Positions 25,500 through 38,850 of a DNA stretch of 64,000 bases are shown piece after piece. The DNA is from Acridotheres tristis. Lineage: Eukaryota > Chordata > Aves > Passeriformes > Sturnidae. A model generated the notes under the pieces. That model ran no database searches. It saw nothing but the letters and a program-made list of their open reading frames with translations, and had not been told where the DNA came from. The translations under genes and the position numbers were made by a program. The stretch spans positions 28,557,442-28,621,441 of the forward strand of contig CM072885.1 in assembly GCA_037013685.1 (NCBI GenBank). The letters run 5' to 3'. Within the stretch, counting starts at the first letter, position 1, and every line of letters begins with the position of its first letter.

Positions 25500-25628
25500 T
25501 GAGAACTAGTGAGCAAAAGAGAGAAAGAGAAAAAAAGAAGGAAGGAAGGCAGAAAGGCTAGATGTGAAAGGAAGGAAAAAAGGGAGAAAGAAAAAAGGAG
25601 AAAAAAGTAGCAAGCAAGCAACAAGGTC
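25500..25628. repeat. Imperfect polypurine tract (AAGG/AAAG-rich)
   Basis: The plus strand runs GAGAGAAAGAGAAAAAAAGA, AGGAAGGAAGGC and on through AGGGAGAAAGAAAAAAGGAG. It is an irregular GA-rich low-complexity stretch. The minus-strand frame over it encodes only F/L/S-rich sequence and is an artefact. Confidence 0.75.
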
Positions 25629-26064
25629 AAAATAAGAGCAAACACTATAAACAAATAATGTATCCTGATATCATGTATTGTAGACTTCAGTCAGTTATAA
25701 TAAACCTGTTCAAACTGCTCATGTTCCTACCAATGCTTCATTAATATTCTGCAGTTGCCAGCTGCCAGAATCAGCTATCAATACAACAGCTTGTCAAAGA
25801 TCCTTCTGGGAAGGGTTTATATTGTTCTCTTGTTTACTAAGACTCTGATTTTACTGGGAGTTTTAGTTTTGTTTTCCTGCAATCTTAGAGTAACTTTGTT
25901 TTCCTGCTTGCATTTTGTCTGCCTTGTCCTCAATGTACCCCATCAGTACTTGACTCAGCAGCCACATGTCCCAGAGTAAAAGAACTGGCATATGAAAAAT
26001 CTGTCTCCAGCTGCTGCAGGATAGTACAAATACTTCATATTTGTGTATTGCCCTCCAGCTCCAG

Positions 26065-26235
26065 ACAGTAAGCCAAGAACTGCAAAAAGCTTTGCAAACT
26101 TGAGCAAAATCAGGCTTATAACAGCCCTATGAGGTGACTGAGAAGTATAATCCACTTTTAGACATGGGAAACAAATGTGATAACAGAATGAGTAACTTAA
26201 GTCTTGTCCCAGATCAACGTCAGAGCTGGCACATG
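26065..26235 (-). mobile_element. Ancient MIR-like SINE
   Basis: On the minus strand the order of words follows MIR: GCCAGCTCTGAC, GATCTGGGACAAGACTTAAG, TTACTCATTC, TTTGTTTCCCATGTCTAAAA, GTGGATTATACTTC, CACCTCATAGGGCTGTTATA, then TTTGCAAAGCTTTTTGCAGT. These correspond to the MIR core and 3' region ('cagtttccccatctgtaaaatggg', 'cacctcatagggttgttgtgagga'). The copy is heavily diverged, as expected for an element present in the amniote ancestor. The minus-strand open frame of 143 codons (25955-26386) that spans it is therefore unlikely to be a gene. Confidence 0.6.
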
Positions 26236-27752
26236 GACTAATGTCCAAATGAGATGTGTATTTTAGAATCTCATTTAGCAGCAAATGCAGATTATTTGTA
26301 CTGCTGAATACTAGAACTAGGAGCTCAGGCGAGCTTGCTTTATAGGTTTGAATACTCTGCTGCTCCAACTTACCTTTAACACACATTATTTACACTGCTG
26401 TATTTGAAAAAAATTACTTTGTAGTAGCATTAGAACACAATGAGTTAAATAAGAATTATATTTTTATCAAAGATCCTTGCTTAAATGCTGTAAGTTTTTC
26501 AATTTTCATTAACTGCTCTCTAATGAATTCTAAGCAGGATGGCAGAATAGCAGATACCATCTCATCAAACGTATTGCCTCACCAGCTTCTGTAAGTTATT
26601 GTCATAATCTTGGGAAAAACTTTTAGCCTTTGAAGAAAAACATATCTTGCTAGTTTTGTTAGAAGGCTTTGTTCCTACCTGACTTTTTTTTTTTTCTTGA
26701 AAATGTGCAAAGACTGTAAGGTTACAAGAGAGTTTGTTCTATGCTTTTAGCTCTAACTACTCAGAGCTGGAGGCAAAGTAGCTCCTAAGGAGCTCTGGTA
26801 CCTAGCCTTAGGGAACAGGCTAATTGTCCTGAAATGTGAAAATAGTCTCCTATTTGTATTCAGAGGCTAAGGAGTATGTGATAAATAAAACCCAGGTGGC
26901 TGAAAGATGCACTCAGAGTCAGACTTCACTACCTTTTTTCCACTAGGGTCTAATCTTCAAGACAAATACACCCTGTGTGAAACCAAAAGCACTTAAAATG
27001 TGCACAGGCTAGACAGCATTTTAGAAAGCTGTTGGGTTTTGTAACATTTCTCCTACAGGCTTGAATCTAAGAGTCATGTCTGTAAATGCTTTCCAGACTT
27101 CTATATGACAATAAAATAATTTATATATATTACATTAAATTGTATTTATATGGCTAATGTTAAGAGTTTGCTACTCTTGCTAAAAGTCTAAGCAAAAATA
27201 ATCCCCAAATCACCATTGTTACCTAAAGCCTATTTCACTTAATTCTTACAAATATATCTACAGGTATTTTAAGTCTAAATCTCTAGCTTATTGAGAAACA
27301 GAAGTTTTTTCCTGAACAGCAGACGAAGAAACTAGCTCCAAATATACATATCTATGAAAAAATATGGAATTATTTGCACTTAAGAATTAGTATTGTGGTG
27401 TACTTGTCATCCCACTGAAGCAGTAACAAAACAAGTGCCTGAAGCAGTGTGAGAAAGTAAGAGCCCCTCATACATCCAAGGCAGACGTATGCATATCATT
27501 GTTCCAACTGTCTAGGAGATTGGCAGAGGCAGGCTCCATGGAGGGAAGCAAAAAAGAGGGAAGGGCTTGTGCCTTAGAACTAAAAGAGCAATCCCCATAA
27601 CTTTCTTTCTTTCTTCTTAGGGTCTAGCATTTCAATGGAGGGATTCTTAGGAACAGCATCAACTGCGCAGATAACTGGATGTTACAGCAAAAACACTTTG
27701 CTGAGCTATACAAGGATGATTGCAGATATGATCTCCTGATGGCTGTGGGAAT

Positions 27753-28285
27753 ATTCACAGAATCACAGAACATGCTGAGTTGGAAAGGATCCACAAGAAT
27801 CATCAAGTCCAACTCTTACCCCTGCACAGGACACCCCAAGAGTCACACCACACACCTGAGAGCATTGTGCAAACACTTGAACTCTGTCAGGCTAGTGCTG
27901 TGACCACTTCCACGGGAAGCTTCTTCCAGTGCTCAACACCCTCTGGGTGAAATATCTTTTCCTAATACCCAACCCAAACGTCCTCTGACACAACTTCAGG
28001 CCATTCCCCAGGTCCTGTCACTGGTCACCACAAAGAAGAGATCAGTGCCTGCCTCTTCCTCACGAGGAAGTTGTAGAGCACAGAGGTCTCCCCTTAGTCT
28101 CCTATTCTCCAGGCTGAACAGACCAAATGACCACAGTCACTCCTCACACAGCTTCCCTTCAAGGCCTTTCACCATCTTTGTTACCCTCCTCTGGACACTC
28201 TCTAATAGTTTAATGTCTTTTTTATACTGTGGTGGCCAAAATTGCGCACAATACTCAAGCTCAGGCTGCACCACTGCAGAGTGTA
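27753..28285 (-). mobile_element. CR1 LINE, 3' ~530 bases (passerine-like subfamily)
   Basis: Read on the plus strand it starts ATTCACAGAATCACAGAA and continues CATGCTGAGTTGGAAAGGAT, CCCTGCACAGGACACCCCAA, GAGTCACACCACACACCTGA, GGCCATTCCCCAGGTCCTGT, CTCCAGGCTGAACAGACCAA, ending near GGCTGCACCACTGCAGAG. This is the reverse complement of a CR1 3' end type I associate with songbirds. The copy is 5'-truncated and contains no intact ORF2. It looks younger than the fragment at 16.2 kb, because long stretches still match the remembered consensus. Confidence 0.88.
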
Positions 28286-30990
28286 TTTGAAGGTCTAATT
28301 CACTTTGACCAAGAATAAAGGCACATCATGTAATTCCATTCTTCTTCCTCTTAGAAGACTCAAAATAGTATTACTGACACACATTTGAGTCCTGAAAAGA
28401 TAGTGCCCCAAAAACATATAAATTACGCTTAGTGTAATTCAAATTCCATTTGCACTACAGCCAAAAGTTATCACTAAGTCAGTAAAGTGAGGTTTTTACA
28501 GTACTGGAACCACCATCTGAGAAAATTATATTGTAAATATATTAGAATTGTTACATCACTGAAATCAGATGTAGAGCATTGCTAAATCAGTAGTGAGATA
28601 ACTAACATAATCTGTCAAAATTAATATTAATTCAGTATTTATAATTAATTTGATTTTTATTGCCGGGCTTGGTTTTCTAGTTTTTTTTTTCATTTTAAAC
28701 TTCATATGTTGTGCAGCCATATTCTCCTGAGAATCCATTATCTGTATCCACAGTCACAGTCATGAGTCGGACTTCCATTCATCGTGTCTTCTGTTATTAT
28801 CTTTTTTTACTGTTTTTAAGGGAAACCTATGCAACTGGCTCACTCCAGATGACTAAATACCTACATGACTAGAGTTAAGTGAAATCACCAAAGTGATTGC
28901 AATTATGTTTTAATTACTTCAGAAAGACAGTTAATAGAATATCTAACCCAAAGAGGTTGTCACTCCACCCAAATTGAAGTGCACTAAAATAAAGTGTTGA
29001 TGGCTAAATTGAAAATATCAGCGATCCTGTCGGAAGAATTAATCAGATTTAACAAAAAGTTGATTCCAGTTGATAAATTCTGCAGACCTGAAAAAAATAA
29101 ACCACCCAACTAATCAACCTTTCAAAAAGACCCAAACCAAAACTTTTTTCTGCTGTTAAAAAACTAGTTCTGATAAGCTTAACCCTTTATAAATAAAAGT
29201 CTTATCTCCCTACATTGCAAGAGTATTGATAAACTTATTAATTAATTTCTAACCACTCATACCGTCTCTTAAATTCTGACACTATTCCCTCATATTTAAG
29301 TATGGTGGTTACCAGATTGACAACTTATAGATGCTTGATATTTTAACTCTTTTTTGACCAATATTGAACTATTTTTGGCAACATTAGCCTTTAAACTACA
29401 TCAGTACACTCATCTCTAAAACTCACATTGAATAAATGTTTTAAAAAGAAGGCTTCCTAGAATAACAGAATTCATGTAAATTTGGAACTGTATGTTTGAT
29501 ATGTATTTGAAGAATTCTGATGTTTAGAAGTGGGGAGTTCTAGATTCACGTATGTGTAATATTTTAAAAATGGAAGAACTAAGGTTTTAAGTCAGTGTTA
29601 ATGGAGTTATCCGCATAGCTGTTGAACATTGCTTGAAAAATAAATAGTATAATCTTTCTAAAGCAGCAGATTTTCCATTATCAATAATAACAGATATTAA
29701 TTTTAATAACATTCTTTCAATACTGACCTGCAGGAAAAAATGTCAATTATGGGAAAAGCTAGCCTATTCTTAGGCTGAAACACTATATATTAACCACCAC
29801 TAATTAATATTTCCAAAATCTAAGTTTGTATCTTATTACATAAACATGTAATTTGGAAGTGGCAATATTTAATTCATTTATTGCTGAAGATAATATCCAC
29901 ATTCATCTAAGACCTGAACATTTGACAAAGACATGAACATTTGACATTAGGAAGATGCAACAGATTCCAATTGAAATTCTGCCAATATCAATTTCTGTAA
30001 GCTTTATGAAAGTTACTCTAGGCTCTTGCGATCAGAATCCAACCCTTGGCTGTCTTCTCTGCTCCAGTATTATGGCCCAGTGTATTTTTTGTATATGTAC
30101 CACCACTCATTTAAATCCTGGCCTAAAAGAATCATCTCTTACATACTGGAAAAATATTTTTCTTCTATTCTTGTGCAACACGACTCCCATGGGTGGAAAT
30201 AATTACTAATGCTTAAGTCTCAGTGACAACTACTTAGATTATGTAATAGGAAGTAAACTGATCTGCATTCTGTTCCTAAGAGCATATGACAGGGAATATA
30301 TAGCAGGCCAAGACTGGAAAACAACTCCAGACTGCAGAAGTTTATACAGGGTTCACATTTCATTTATCCCTGCCAATGTGGAAATTGTTACAAGTTTAAG
30401 ACATTTTCTCTATTACTAATAAAATGGACAAACTTAGGAATGTTTCTGATGACATAGTCTTTTAGAAGTGTGAACTGGGAAATCTAATGAATTATAAATC
30501 ACCTTTTAGCAAAGCTATAGTTATCTTTCATACTTTATAGAGAAATAAGTAAATAAAGCAAGAAGGAAAAGGGCAGAACTAACAAAATTTTTAGTGAGGA
30601 AAATACCTTTTAAAATAAATTACTTGGGGACCACTGCATGTTGAAAAATCCAGCAAAAATTCTGCAAATCTGAGTATCCAGCATGAAAACTTCCCCAAAA
30701 TTAGGTCGTAAGTAAGAAGCTGTTCAGTTAATATAGATTTTAGAAGTTCTGTGACAGTAGAAGTAGTAAGCCAACTATTTGTATTAAATAAAACGAAAAA
30801 CATATAGATAATTGAAACTGCAAAATCTAATTGATGCAACTGTGCCTGTAAAGGCTTGATGTGTAAGCTCTTTCTACCAGTGAGAGTTAAAATGTGAGCC
30901 ACTGGTTCCAAACACAGTACAGCCAAAAAGTAAATTAATCCAAAAGTCATTCTGGAATAACTAAAACATATTAGGTTACATATTAGATTA

Positions 30991-31144
<154 letters not shown>

Positions 31145-34100
31145 TTCTTTCCCACTAACAGAACTTAGTAGAGATGAAATTTTTTATGCATTTATTAAAA
31201 AAGCAGTTTCAGAAGTAAATCAGCGCGACTTTGCAAAACAAAGTAGAAGAGTTACAGAATGCCAACATTATTCTCACAGAGACATCTAACTGAAAGTTTT
31301 TTTCAAGCCAAAGGCACTAATTTTCATTGATTTTCATCTCATGACCAGTGATAGCCATGGCTCTGAAAAAGCAAAATGTATGGCAGAAAGGTATGCTCCA
31401 TTCTCCAACAGTTTCCAGTTCCTGGCAAATACATAATCACACAGCTTCATGTCACGTATGTTAACACAGTGCTTATGCTTGGGACTAACCAGGAGCCATC
31501 CCTGAAGATGCACTCGCCACTTCTTAAGTGCAGAAATCATATGCTAATAGCACCTTGAGGACTGTGCAGGGGAATTTAACTTCTCTAACCACCTAACATT
31601 AAAGTCAATAGCTGTGTCCAGCCGACTCTACTTTCTGTCTTTCTTATACTGCTATTTATGCTGGTAAGAGATAATAAAAGAAAGTATATTCCTATCTAAT
31701 AACCCACAACTTTGAGCAAACAGCTAAACAAGCCAGGAGGCACACATTTACATGGGGCAGTGTAGTACTTCACAGACACATTTGCCAACTCTTGATAACT
31801 AGACATGGCTAGTAGGATTAGAAGAGCTGTGCTAGCTCAGTATCCCATTGAGGGAACCTAGCTCTGTTTGAGTATCATGGCATGGTGCTACATAAAATAA
31901 GTATATAAAATAAGTATGATGTTTATTCGTCCAGTCTGGAACATAATGATAAAAAAATTCTTTTGAAGTATGTACCAAGACTAACATAATTTACGCAGTA
32001 GCAATGCTCTAACATAAACAAATACAGGGAAGGAAGAATTTGTGATTGTATTTGATTTCCATGGGAAGGAAGAGGATGTTTAATTACAAACTCACTATGT
32101 ACTTTGTCCAAGTGTTAATGAGATGACCTGCTGGTATATATACAGAACAACTTTAAAGACCAAGATGGTTTAATCAAATTCTGACACGTACTCCTCCACC
32201 CATTGTAAGAAACTGAGCATGGGGAGATCAAAAAACCTCTCTTGATTATTACAGAGGACACTTTTTCCTAACAGAAACACAGAAAGTACACAACACCCAG
32301 AGTACCACACATTGATGTACTTCTTAGACAACAATTCTACAACGTGACAGCAAAAGCAATCTTCAACCAATTTCCAGCAAGCTTAACAAGCTTTAGAACT
32401 TATCAAGGGTTTTATGTAAATCATATTGTTTATACATGTATCAATTGTAAAGTTTTACTCTGCCACTTACTAACTCCTCATAGAATACCCAGAATATACA
32501 CATGAAGCCCATAGTTCTGCTCTGGCACAGTGGCACTGAAAAGTTGTTTGGTGCTTGTCAATACACTCAAAGAGATGACCAACCACTGAAAAATTTGTGA
32601 GAAGTGCTAGGTCTTTCTGAAAAAAAAGAAAAGCAGGAGCTCCCTTCTCAAGCTGACATCAAGAATTTCTGAAAAATCTAGAAATCAATTTTGTTCCAAT
32701 TTTTTAGTAATATTTCCTACATTTGAATCTGCTATTATAGATTTTCCATTTAATCCCAGCACTATGGATTTAAGTTAATACCATCTATTTTCCATTTCAT
32801 TTATGATGACAAGCATAAGCCTTCTGGAACATAAACCTTTTGACCAGAACTTACCAGATATCTCAGCCTGGTATGAAAGTGCTCCTTGCAAACATTAAGA
32901 CAAGAGGAACTTATTATGGACAATCCAAACAGACTACTGCCTCGGTTGCAGACCCAAAAGGTAGACCTGAAAGCTGAAGCCCTGAAGTGCAACAACATGT
33001 TAGTTACAGGATATGAACTTGCTCATGCATTAGCTGTGTTTTAGCAGGCAAATTTCTCATTTTGCTTGACAGAGAATATGGGGTAGCACTGATTCATTCC
33101 TTAAAAGCAATCTGATAAATCCACTACAATATTCATTTTTGTTGAGCTATGCTGGCTCTTAACTGTGAAACTTTTCCCACATACCAAAATATTTTGCTCT
33201 ACATAACCCCTCTTTGCCAAAGCCATACCTATGTAAACAGACTCACAAGCATCAGCTTTTCAATTTCTGCATTATCACAATAAAAGCTTTATACTTCAGA
33301 TTATTTTTCTGCAAACTGAGATAACATAATACTCCTTATTCTCATTATTTAGAATCTAGAACAATAGAGTTCAGATCCTCAAAATTTGACTATAATAGCT
33401 ACATAGAAACAGTAGTAGAGTTTACAAAAATATATAGCAAATGAGGCAAGAAATATAAAGATCTCTGTGGCATTTGCATCCTTGCAATTAGCAAAAGGGC
33501 ACAAGAAAAATATTCACAGAAGGGACTAGTTAAGTCAGATTTACCAGGAAGCTTAATAAATCAAGAGTAAACCATATCCAGTGTAGGGCAACAAGCACAT
33601 CAGTCTAAGAAATTAGTCTTGTCCCTTTCAGGACAGAAGTTTAATCAGTTCAGAGGCAAAACACTGAGTTGTGTTTTCCCTTGTAAAAAGCAGAAACATA
33701 TACATATTTTGCTTTTTCTGAGTTCTGCTGAAGGCCCATGTACTCATAAGAGTTTAGGCAAACATTCTACATGCAAAATTGTTTGTAGCACATAAAACAT
33801 GTACAGCACACTCCACACACCTATTCATTTTGTCTTGATAACAAGACAAAGACACAATAGTGGAGTTGTATAAATTTCAAGGTTTTTCTTTGAAAAGCAA
33901 TACAATGCTGGGATTCAGAGCCTGAGCATTATAGTCTCCTGAAGACCACTTGCAGTCTTCAAGACAGTAATAGTCTTCTTTGTGTACAAAACAACTCTGG
34001 AGTTCGTGTGTTCTTCCAAAGCCTTTAAAAACACCCCTTTTACTTATTTTCACTGAAGTCTTAAACTATTATCTACCTATGCATAGGTATGCACAAACTT

Positions 34101-36324
34101 TCCTATACATAAACTTTCACATACAGCCCAACTGACTTCTAAGGGGAGTAAATGGATTTGAACTCCATTCAAGTTTTATTTAGCTAGATCCTTTCTCAGT
34201 CAGTAGCTGCAGATGAAACAACCACCACCTCCTGGGATGACTGGGTTTAAATACAATTCAGTTTCTTTGCAGATTCTTCTCCAAACACATTTTCAAAATA
34301 TTACTAGATACTCTGTGAGGTATTCCTGAGGAAAAGTTGCTCTTGCTGTAATCTGATTCAAGAATAAAAATCTATTTTCTATTCAATCCTAGCATTATTT
34401 CATTTTCATGATATTTTGCAATTTGAATATTAAACATGGAATTTGGGTTTATCCTTTTTCTTTTCTCCCTTGAAGTTAAGCATTGTCAGATTCATCAGTC
34501 AACAAAATGTTTTTATGAAAAAAGAAACATTGGGTAAAACAAACTCACCCTAATGAGCCCCAAATAAATCTGTGTGGCTTGTTTGTTTCATTCCCTTTTC
34601 CCTAATATAACTTACCAACTCAAAAAAACATGTCTGTAAAATGCCACATGCATTTATTGCACCCTTTACACAATGAAAGAAGCATATGATGGAAAAACAT
34701 TTACGTTGGAGGCTTGTGACTGTGTATCTCGAAGTATGTAGATGATAGTACCTATGTAATGAAATTTCAATGCACAGAGTTTTTTATTTGGCCTTTGTAG
34801 GAAGAAGTGTGATTGGTCCCTGAATAATAAAGCTGACTGTTAAAAGATGCAGCACTGATAAATCTTGAATTTTTAGGAAGTTAAAAAGGACAGTAACAGA
34901 ATGTACCTGTTCAGATTTCCAGAGCAAGTATCAGAAAGCAAAAAGATGAAGTAAAGAGTGCTGTTTTCATCTTCAAAATGTGAGTAAATCTATAAATCCT
35001 CTGCAAAACAAAACAGGATTTTGATGTGAGAGTGCATGAAACGTATTGGCCCTAGCTTCTATCTGTTCTGCATCAGACCCAAACCTGCTGTGTAGTGTTA
35101 GCTGTAGTCTTGAATGCATTTCCAGTTCATATACATAACAAACCAGCTATTATTACTACCCATAAAAGCTGAGAATATTTTAAATGGTAAATTAACACAA
35201 AGTACTGTTTCATTTCCACCAATCAAAAGAAAATCATAGCCTTTTTCTAGCATCATCCCTAAATAAGATTATTATTTTCATATGCCAATTGATAGATTTT
35301 TTTTACAACCATTAAAAAAAAAAAAAAATAGAAATGCAAAGATGATGTGCATACTCTGAATGTAAGTGAATAAATGTTTTTTAATATAGACTTCTTCTTT
35401 CATATTTCTAGAAAAGATAGAGTGGGGGTCCCATACCACACTTTAGTCAAGACTTTCATCTCTCTGTTCCACAAAGAACTTAATAATGTGCATATATCCA
35501 TTTGTATTTCCAACAAAATATTTAAGCTTAAGACTTTTGCAAGCTGGTTGTTGATTACAGTGGTCTAATGCCTGTAGAGGAAAGACAGTCGCCTCAGGAA
35601 AACCTAAAGCCTACATATCCACCTCCAAAGTGGCAATTTCTCCTGCTCAGAGGACATTTTGTGTGTATTTGCATTTTTATCAGCCAAGGAACACAAGAGC
35701 ATTTTCTTCAAAATAAAACAATTTTATCAAGATCAGCTGACAATGTCCGTCTGAATAGTCTTAGAATTAAAATTATCTCCTGAAAGGGAAAAGATGTTGG
35801 CTAAAATCTTCTTGCATAGAAAGCAAACTTAAATAATAAGAAATGTCCTAATTATTGTCCAAGTGTCCAAAAAAAGAACAACCTCATCACTTAAAAAAAC
35901 CCAACTGTGTGGCACACTATTTATTATGTAACCTCTAAAACGTAGAACAGTCCAGACCTAAAAAATTACCTCATATTGTTTACTTAATATACCTAATGAG
36001 AGCAAGACATTCAGCATAATAAAAGCTAGGGCATTTCTGACCATGCTAGAAGCAGAACTTTAGCCCTGTAAGTCAAATAGGAAAAGAAATTTAAGGGCCC
36101 TCGCTATCATACACCAGCTCTTTGAGGTTCTGATTACTAGGGTTTATATGTATTTTTTTTATTATCATATACCAAGCTTACATATGAAACTTATACTCCT
36201 TTCTGGATCAAACTTTATTGTAGTGAATTAAAGGATGGTGAGACCTGGTCAAATATATATCTCCAAAGCAAATAGCAAACAAGACCATTTTATCTAACGA
36301 TGAAAACCTCACAGTTTAGGTGCC

Positions 36325-36446
36325 TCTATATATATATGTATGTATGTAGATAGAGAGATAGATAGGTAGGTAGATAGATAGATAGATAGACAGATAGAGA
36401 TGTAGATGTAGATAAAGATATAGATATAGATGATAAATATAGATGC
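36325..36446. repeat. TA/GTAT/GATA compound microsatellite
   Basis: The tract runs from (TA)n and (TGTA)n into GATAGAGAGATAGATAGGTA, GATAGATAGATAGATAGACA and then GATGTAGATGTAGATAAAGA. It contains more than ten GATA tetramers, mostly on the plus strand. This is a standard compound microsatellite, though dense GATA sites could bind GATA factors. Confidence 0.92.
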
Positions 36447-36967
36447 ATGGTTGGTGTTATCTTTGTTCTGGCCATTATAGGAATTCAGTGATGAAGGGAA
36501 GCTGTTGTAGAAGCTTCTTCTTTCCTCATTCAGTTTTCAGTGGGAGCTTATGTATTCTACTCAATGAAAGGTCTCTAACACTGCATTATTTCTGCCCTTT
36601 GAAGCTGCCTTTTGCACAGATCACTGTCACAACTTACTTAACCTATCTGCATTTTAAAAGCATTTATCACTGTGGCACTGTCACCGGAGTGGTGTCAACG
36701 ATTAAAAAACAACAGGCAGGCTGTCTGCAGGTAGGCAGGGGAATCTATGCATTCAGAATACTGTGAGACCATGAAGTTTCTCTTGAACAATCAAGGGCAA
36801 CATAAAAGAAATTAGGTTCTGCATAAAACTTTCTGAAGTGAGAGTAGCAGTGGGGAATCCCAAATATCACATTTTTTGTAAAGCATTTATTTTCCCTTAT
36901 TTGTGAATAACCTTACCTTAATGGAAAAAAGGTTATTTCAGAAACTTTTCTCTCTTCCAAAATGAAA

Positions 36968-37006
36968 TGAGAAAAAAAATAAAAATAATAAAAAAAATTA
37001 CACAAA
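36968..37006. repeat. A-rich low-complexity stretch
   Basis: The plus strand reads GAGAAAAAAAATAAAAATAA and then TAAAAAAAATTACACAAAAA. No polyadenylation-linked retrocopy is recognisable upstream, so it is called low complexity only. Confidence 0.6.
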
Positions 37007-38700
37007 AAACTATGTAAACTTCCCCTCGCCCCCCAAAGAAAAAATCATAAAACTTCCATTTTTTAATGTGATTTTCTTATTTGGTCTAGTACACTCATTC
37101 AACATTTATAGATGCATACACTTTGCAGGGTGAATAAGTCTGGTTTTAGCTGAAAAAGAGACAAAATTCATAAAAGCCCACATTTCAGATGAGAAGTTTT
37201 AGTGATATGTGAAACTACTACAAATTAAAGATGATCGTCCAGTCTTTGAAAAAATATTCCCCTTTGTCTTCAGTACAAACTTGGCAACTACAATGCCAAC
37301 CACATTTTTAATTGCAAGTGAATGAAGCCTAGTAGCAGTGTTAATTTGTTGACTGTATGCTAGCAACAGTCCCTCTGCAGTTCATCCCACAGTATTTTTC
37401 CTAGGCAAACAAATATATATTTTTGATTATTCTGAATACAACAGATTCAATCTTCATTGGGCCAAGTGGAAATCCAAAAAAAAAAAAAAAAAGACATCTT
37501 GATTTTGAAAATCTGGAATAAAGAATCTTTTCTTTTTATTTATTGCAAATGAAAGAAGCAATCTGTCTAGCATTCATCCTGAAATGTACTGATTTACTGG
37601 AAAAATTGAAATCAATGCTGGCTTTGGTGTTACACATCACTTAGCTGGAACTACACATGCAAAGTCCACATATTCAGCACTAATCAAGCTATTGCCTGTT
37701 TGTGTTTTGCAGCATGAGCAAGTCCTTCTTTAAAAGACATGCACAGAGAAGGAGGAGCAGATTAGCATTTTGAGGTGCCAAAGTAGAATTTACTCATAAA
37801 AAAGAAAAAAATTTGCCATGGAAAAAAAAGGAAAGCATTCTGAGCGATTAGCATTGTATGTGTAATATTTTTTGAAGCCTTGATTTCTTCATCACATTAA
37901 TCTTATTTAAACAGTCTCTTATTTCTCCAATATTTTAGTATTTGTGCTCACAACTCAAGGATCTCTCAAGAGGCCTCAGCTGAGATTTGGCATCACAGCC
38001 TAACAAGGTCACCTTTTAGTCTCATGACCAGAGCTTTTGGTTCACCCTCACTGACCCTTTACTATATTCTGCGTTCAGTCATGCAAGAAGGTGGAAAGGA
38101 TTATGCAAGAAAATGTGGGCAGGCTCAGCAACATGTATAGCCTTATGCACTTCTTAGAACTCAACTCTCCCCTCTAAGCACGGTTTGCATCTCTCTGTGG
38201 TGTTCAGTTGCCTTTTACTTTCTGTCCTTTTCTAGTCAAGCCAGACACAAATCCTGTACTTTCACACAAAATTAAAAGCATCTTTCTTTTGTATGCTATG
38301 GCACAGTCACAGATATTTTAGAAAACTATTTGTGGCTTGCTGACACCCTGAAGCACTTTTTCCAATGGCCATTCTCACTTCAGCTGACCAGCACAGAATA
38401 ACATGCCATTTCTGGAGAAGGACTGCTACACCAGAAAGCTTTCAACTGTGAAATCATTCAACAGATATAGGAAACAATACAGCAAACAGGGCAATCTGCT
38501 GGCTTTTATCTGAAAGAATTTATCAACACAGAATTTCAGGGAAATTTAAGAGTTGATACTTTCTTCATCAAGTGATGTGATGAAACACTAGATTTAGGTA
38601 ATTTTTATTCTCTGTAACTGTTTTCTTACTCTTTAGTTTGTTTCCTGGTATCCAGCATATACCCAGTTCCTTCTTTGCAATTATCAGAATTATTATTTCC

Positions 38701-38850
38701 TGCAAGAACTACAGATGCATGGGCATCTCCAAAAACACTTCTAGCCAGCATGCAAGAACTACAGATGCATGGGCATCTCCAAAAACACTTCTAGCCAGCA
38801 TGAAAGAACTACAGATGCATGGGCATCTCCATAAACACTTCTAGCCAGCA
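38701..38850 (+). repeat. Minisatellite: three tandem 50-bp units
   Basis: Three head-to-tail units of exactly 50 bases occupy 38701-38750, 38751-38800 and 38801-38850. Units 1 and 2 are identical; unit 3 differs at two positions (C to A in TGCAAG, A to T in CCAAAAAC). Each unit contains AGATGC-ATGG-GCATCT, a 6-bp inverted repeat around a 4-base loop. Because 50 is not a multiple of three, the frame shifts in each copy, so a coding role is unlikely. Near-identity points to a recent duplication. Confidence 0.97.

Larger units (their letters stand above)
21971..30990. other. Region upstream of the SLC16A7 start codon, no confirmed exon
   Basis: This stretch is AT-rich and lies upstream of the coding start (minus strand), so it is 5' UTR intron or 5' flank. 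It holds a small direct repeat plus hairpin (24.9 kb), a purine-rich tract (25.5 kb), a MIR-like SINE (26.1 kb) and a CR1 3' end (27.8-28.3 kb). A minus-strand TATA box, E-box and splice donor at 25.44-25.28 kb make the only candidate upstream exon I noticed. The other open frames are short, unrecognised and consistent with chance. Confidence 0.7.

Noticed and set aside
25955..26386. 143-codon minus-strand frame
   Set aside because: It spans a MIR-like SINE; the protein has no recognisable domain or conserved start context.
30591..30950. 119-codon minus-strand frame with hydrophobic stretches
   Set aside because: No family is recognised; hydrophobic runs are expected from AT-rich DNA, and there are no splice or conservation cues.
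36443..36766. 107-codon plus-strand frame
   Set aside because: It begins at the edge of a GATA microsatellite, and the composition looks random.
38701..38850. CRISPR-like array
   Set aside because: The three units are contiguous with no spacers, in a vertebrate genome; this is a minisatellite.
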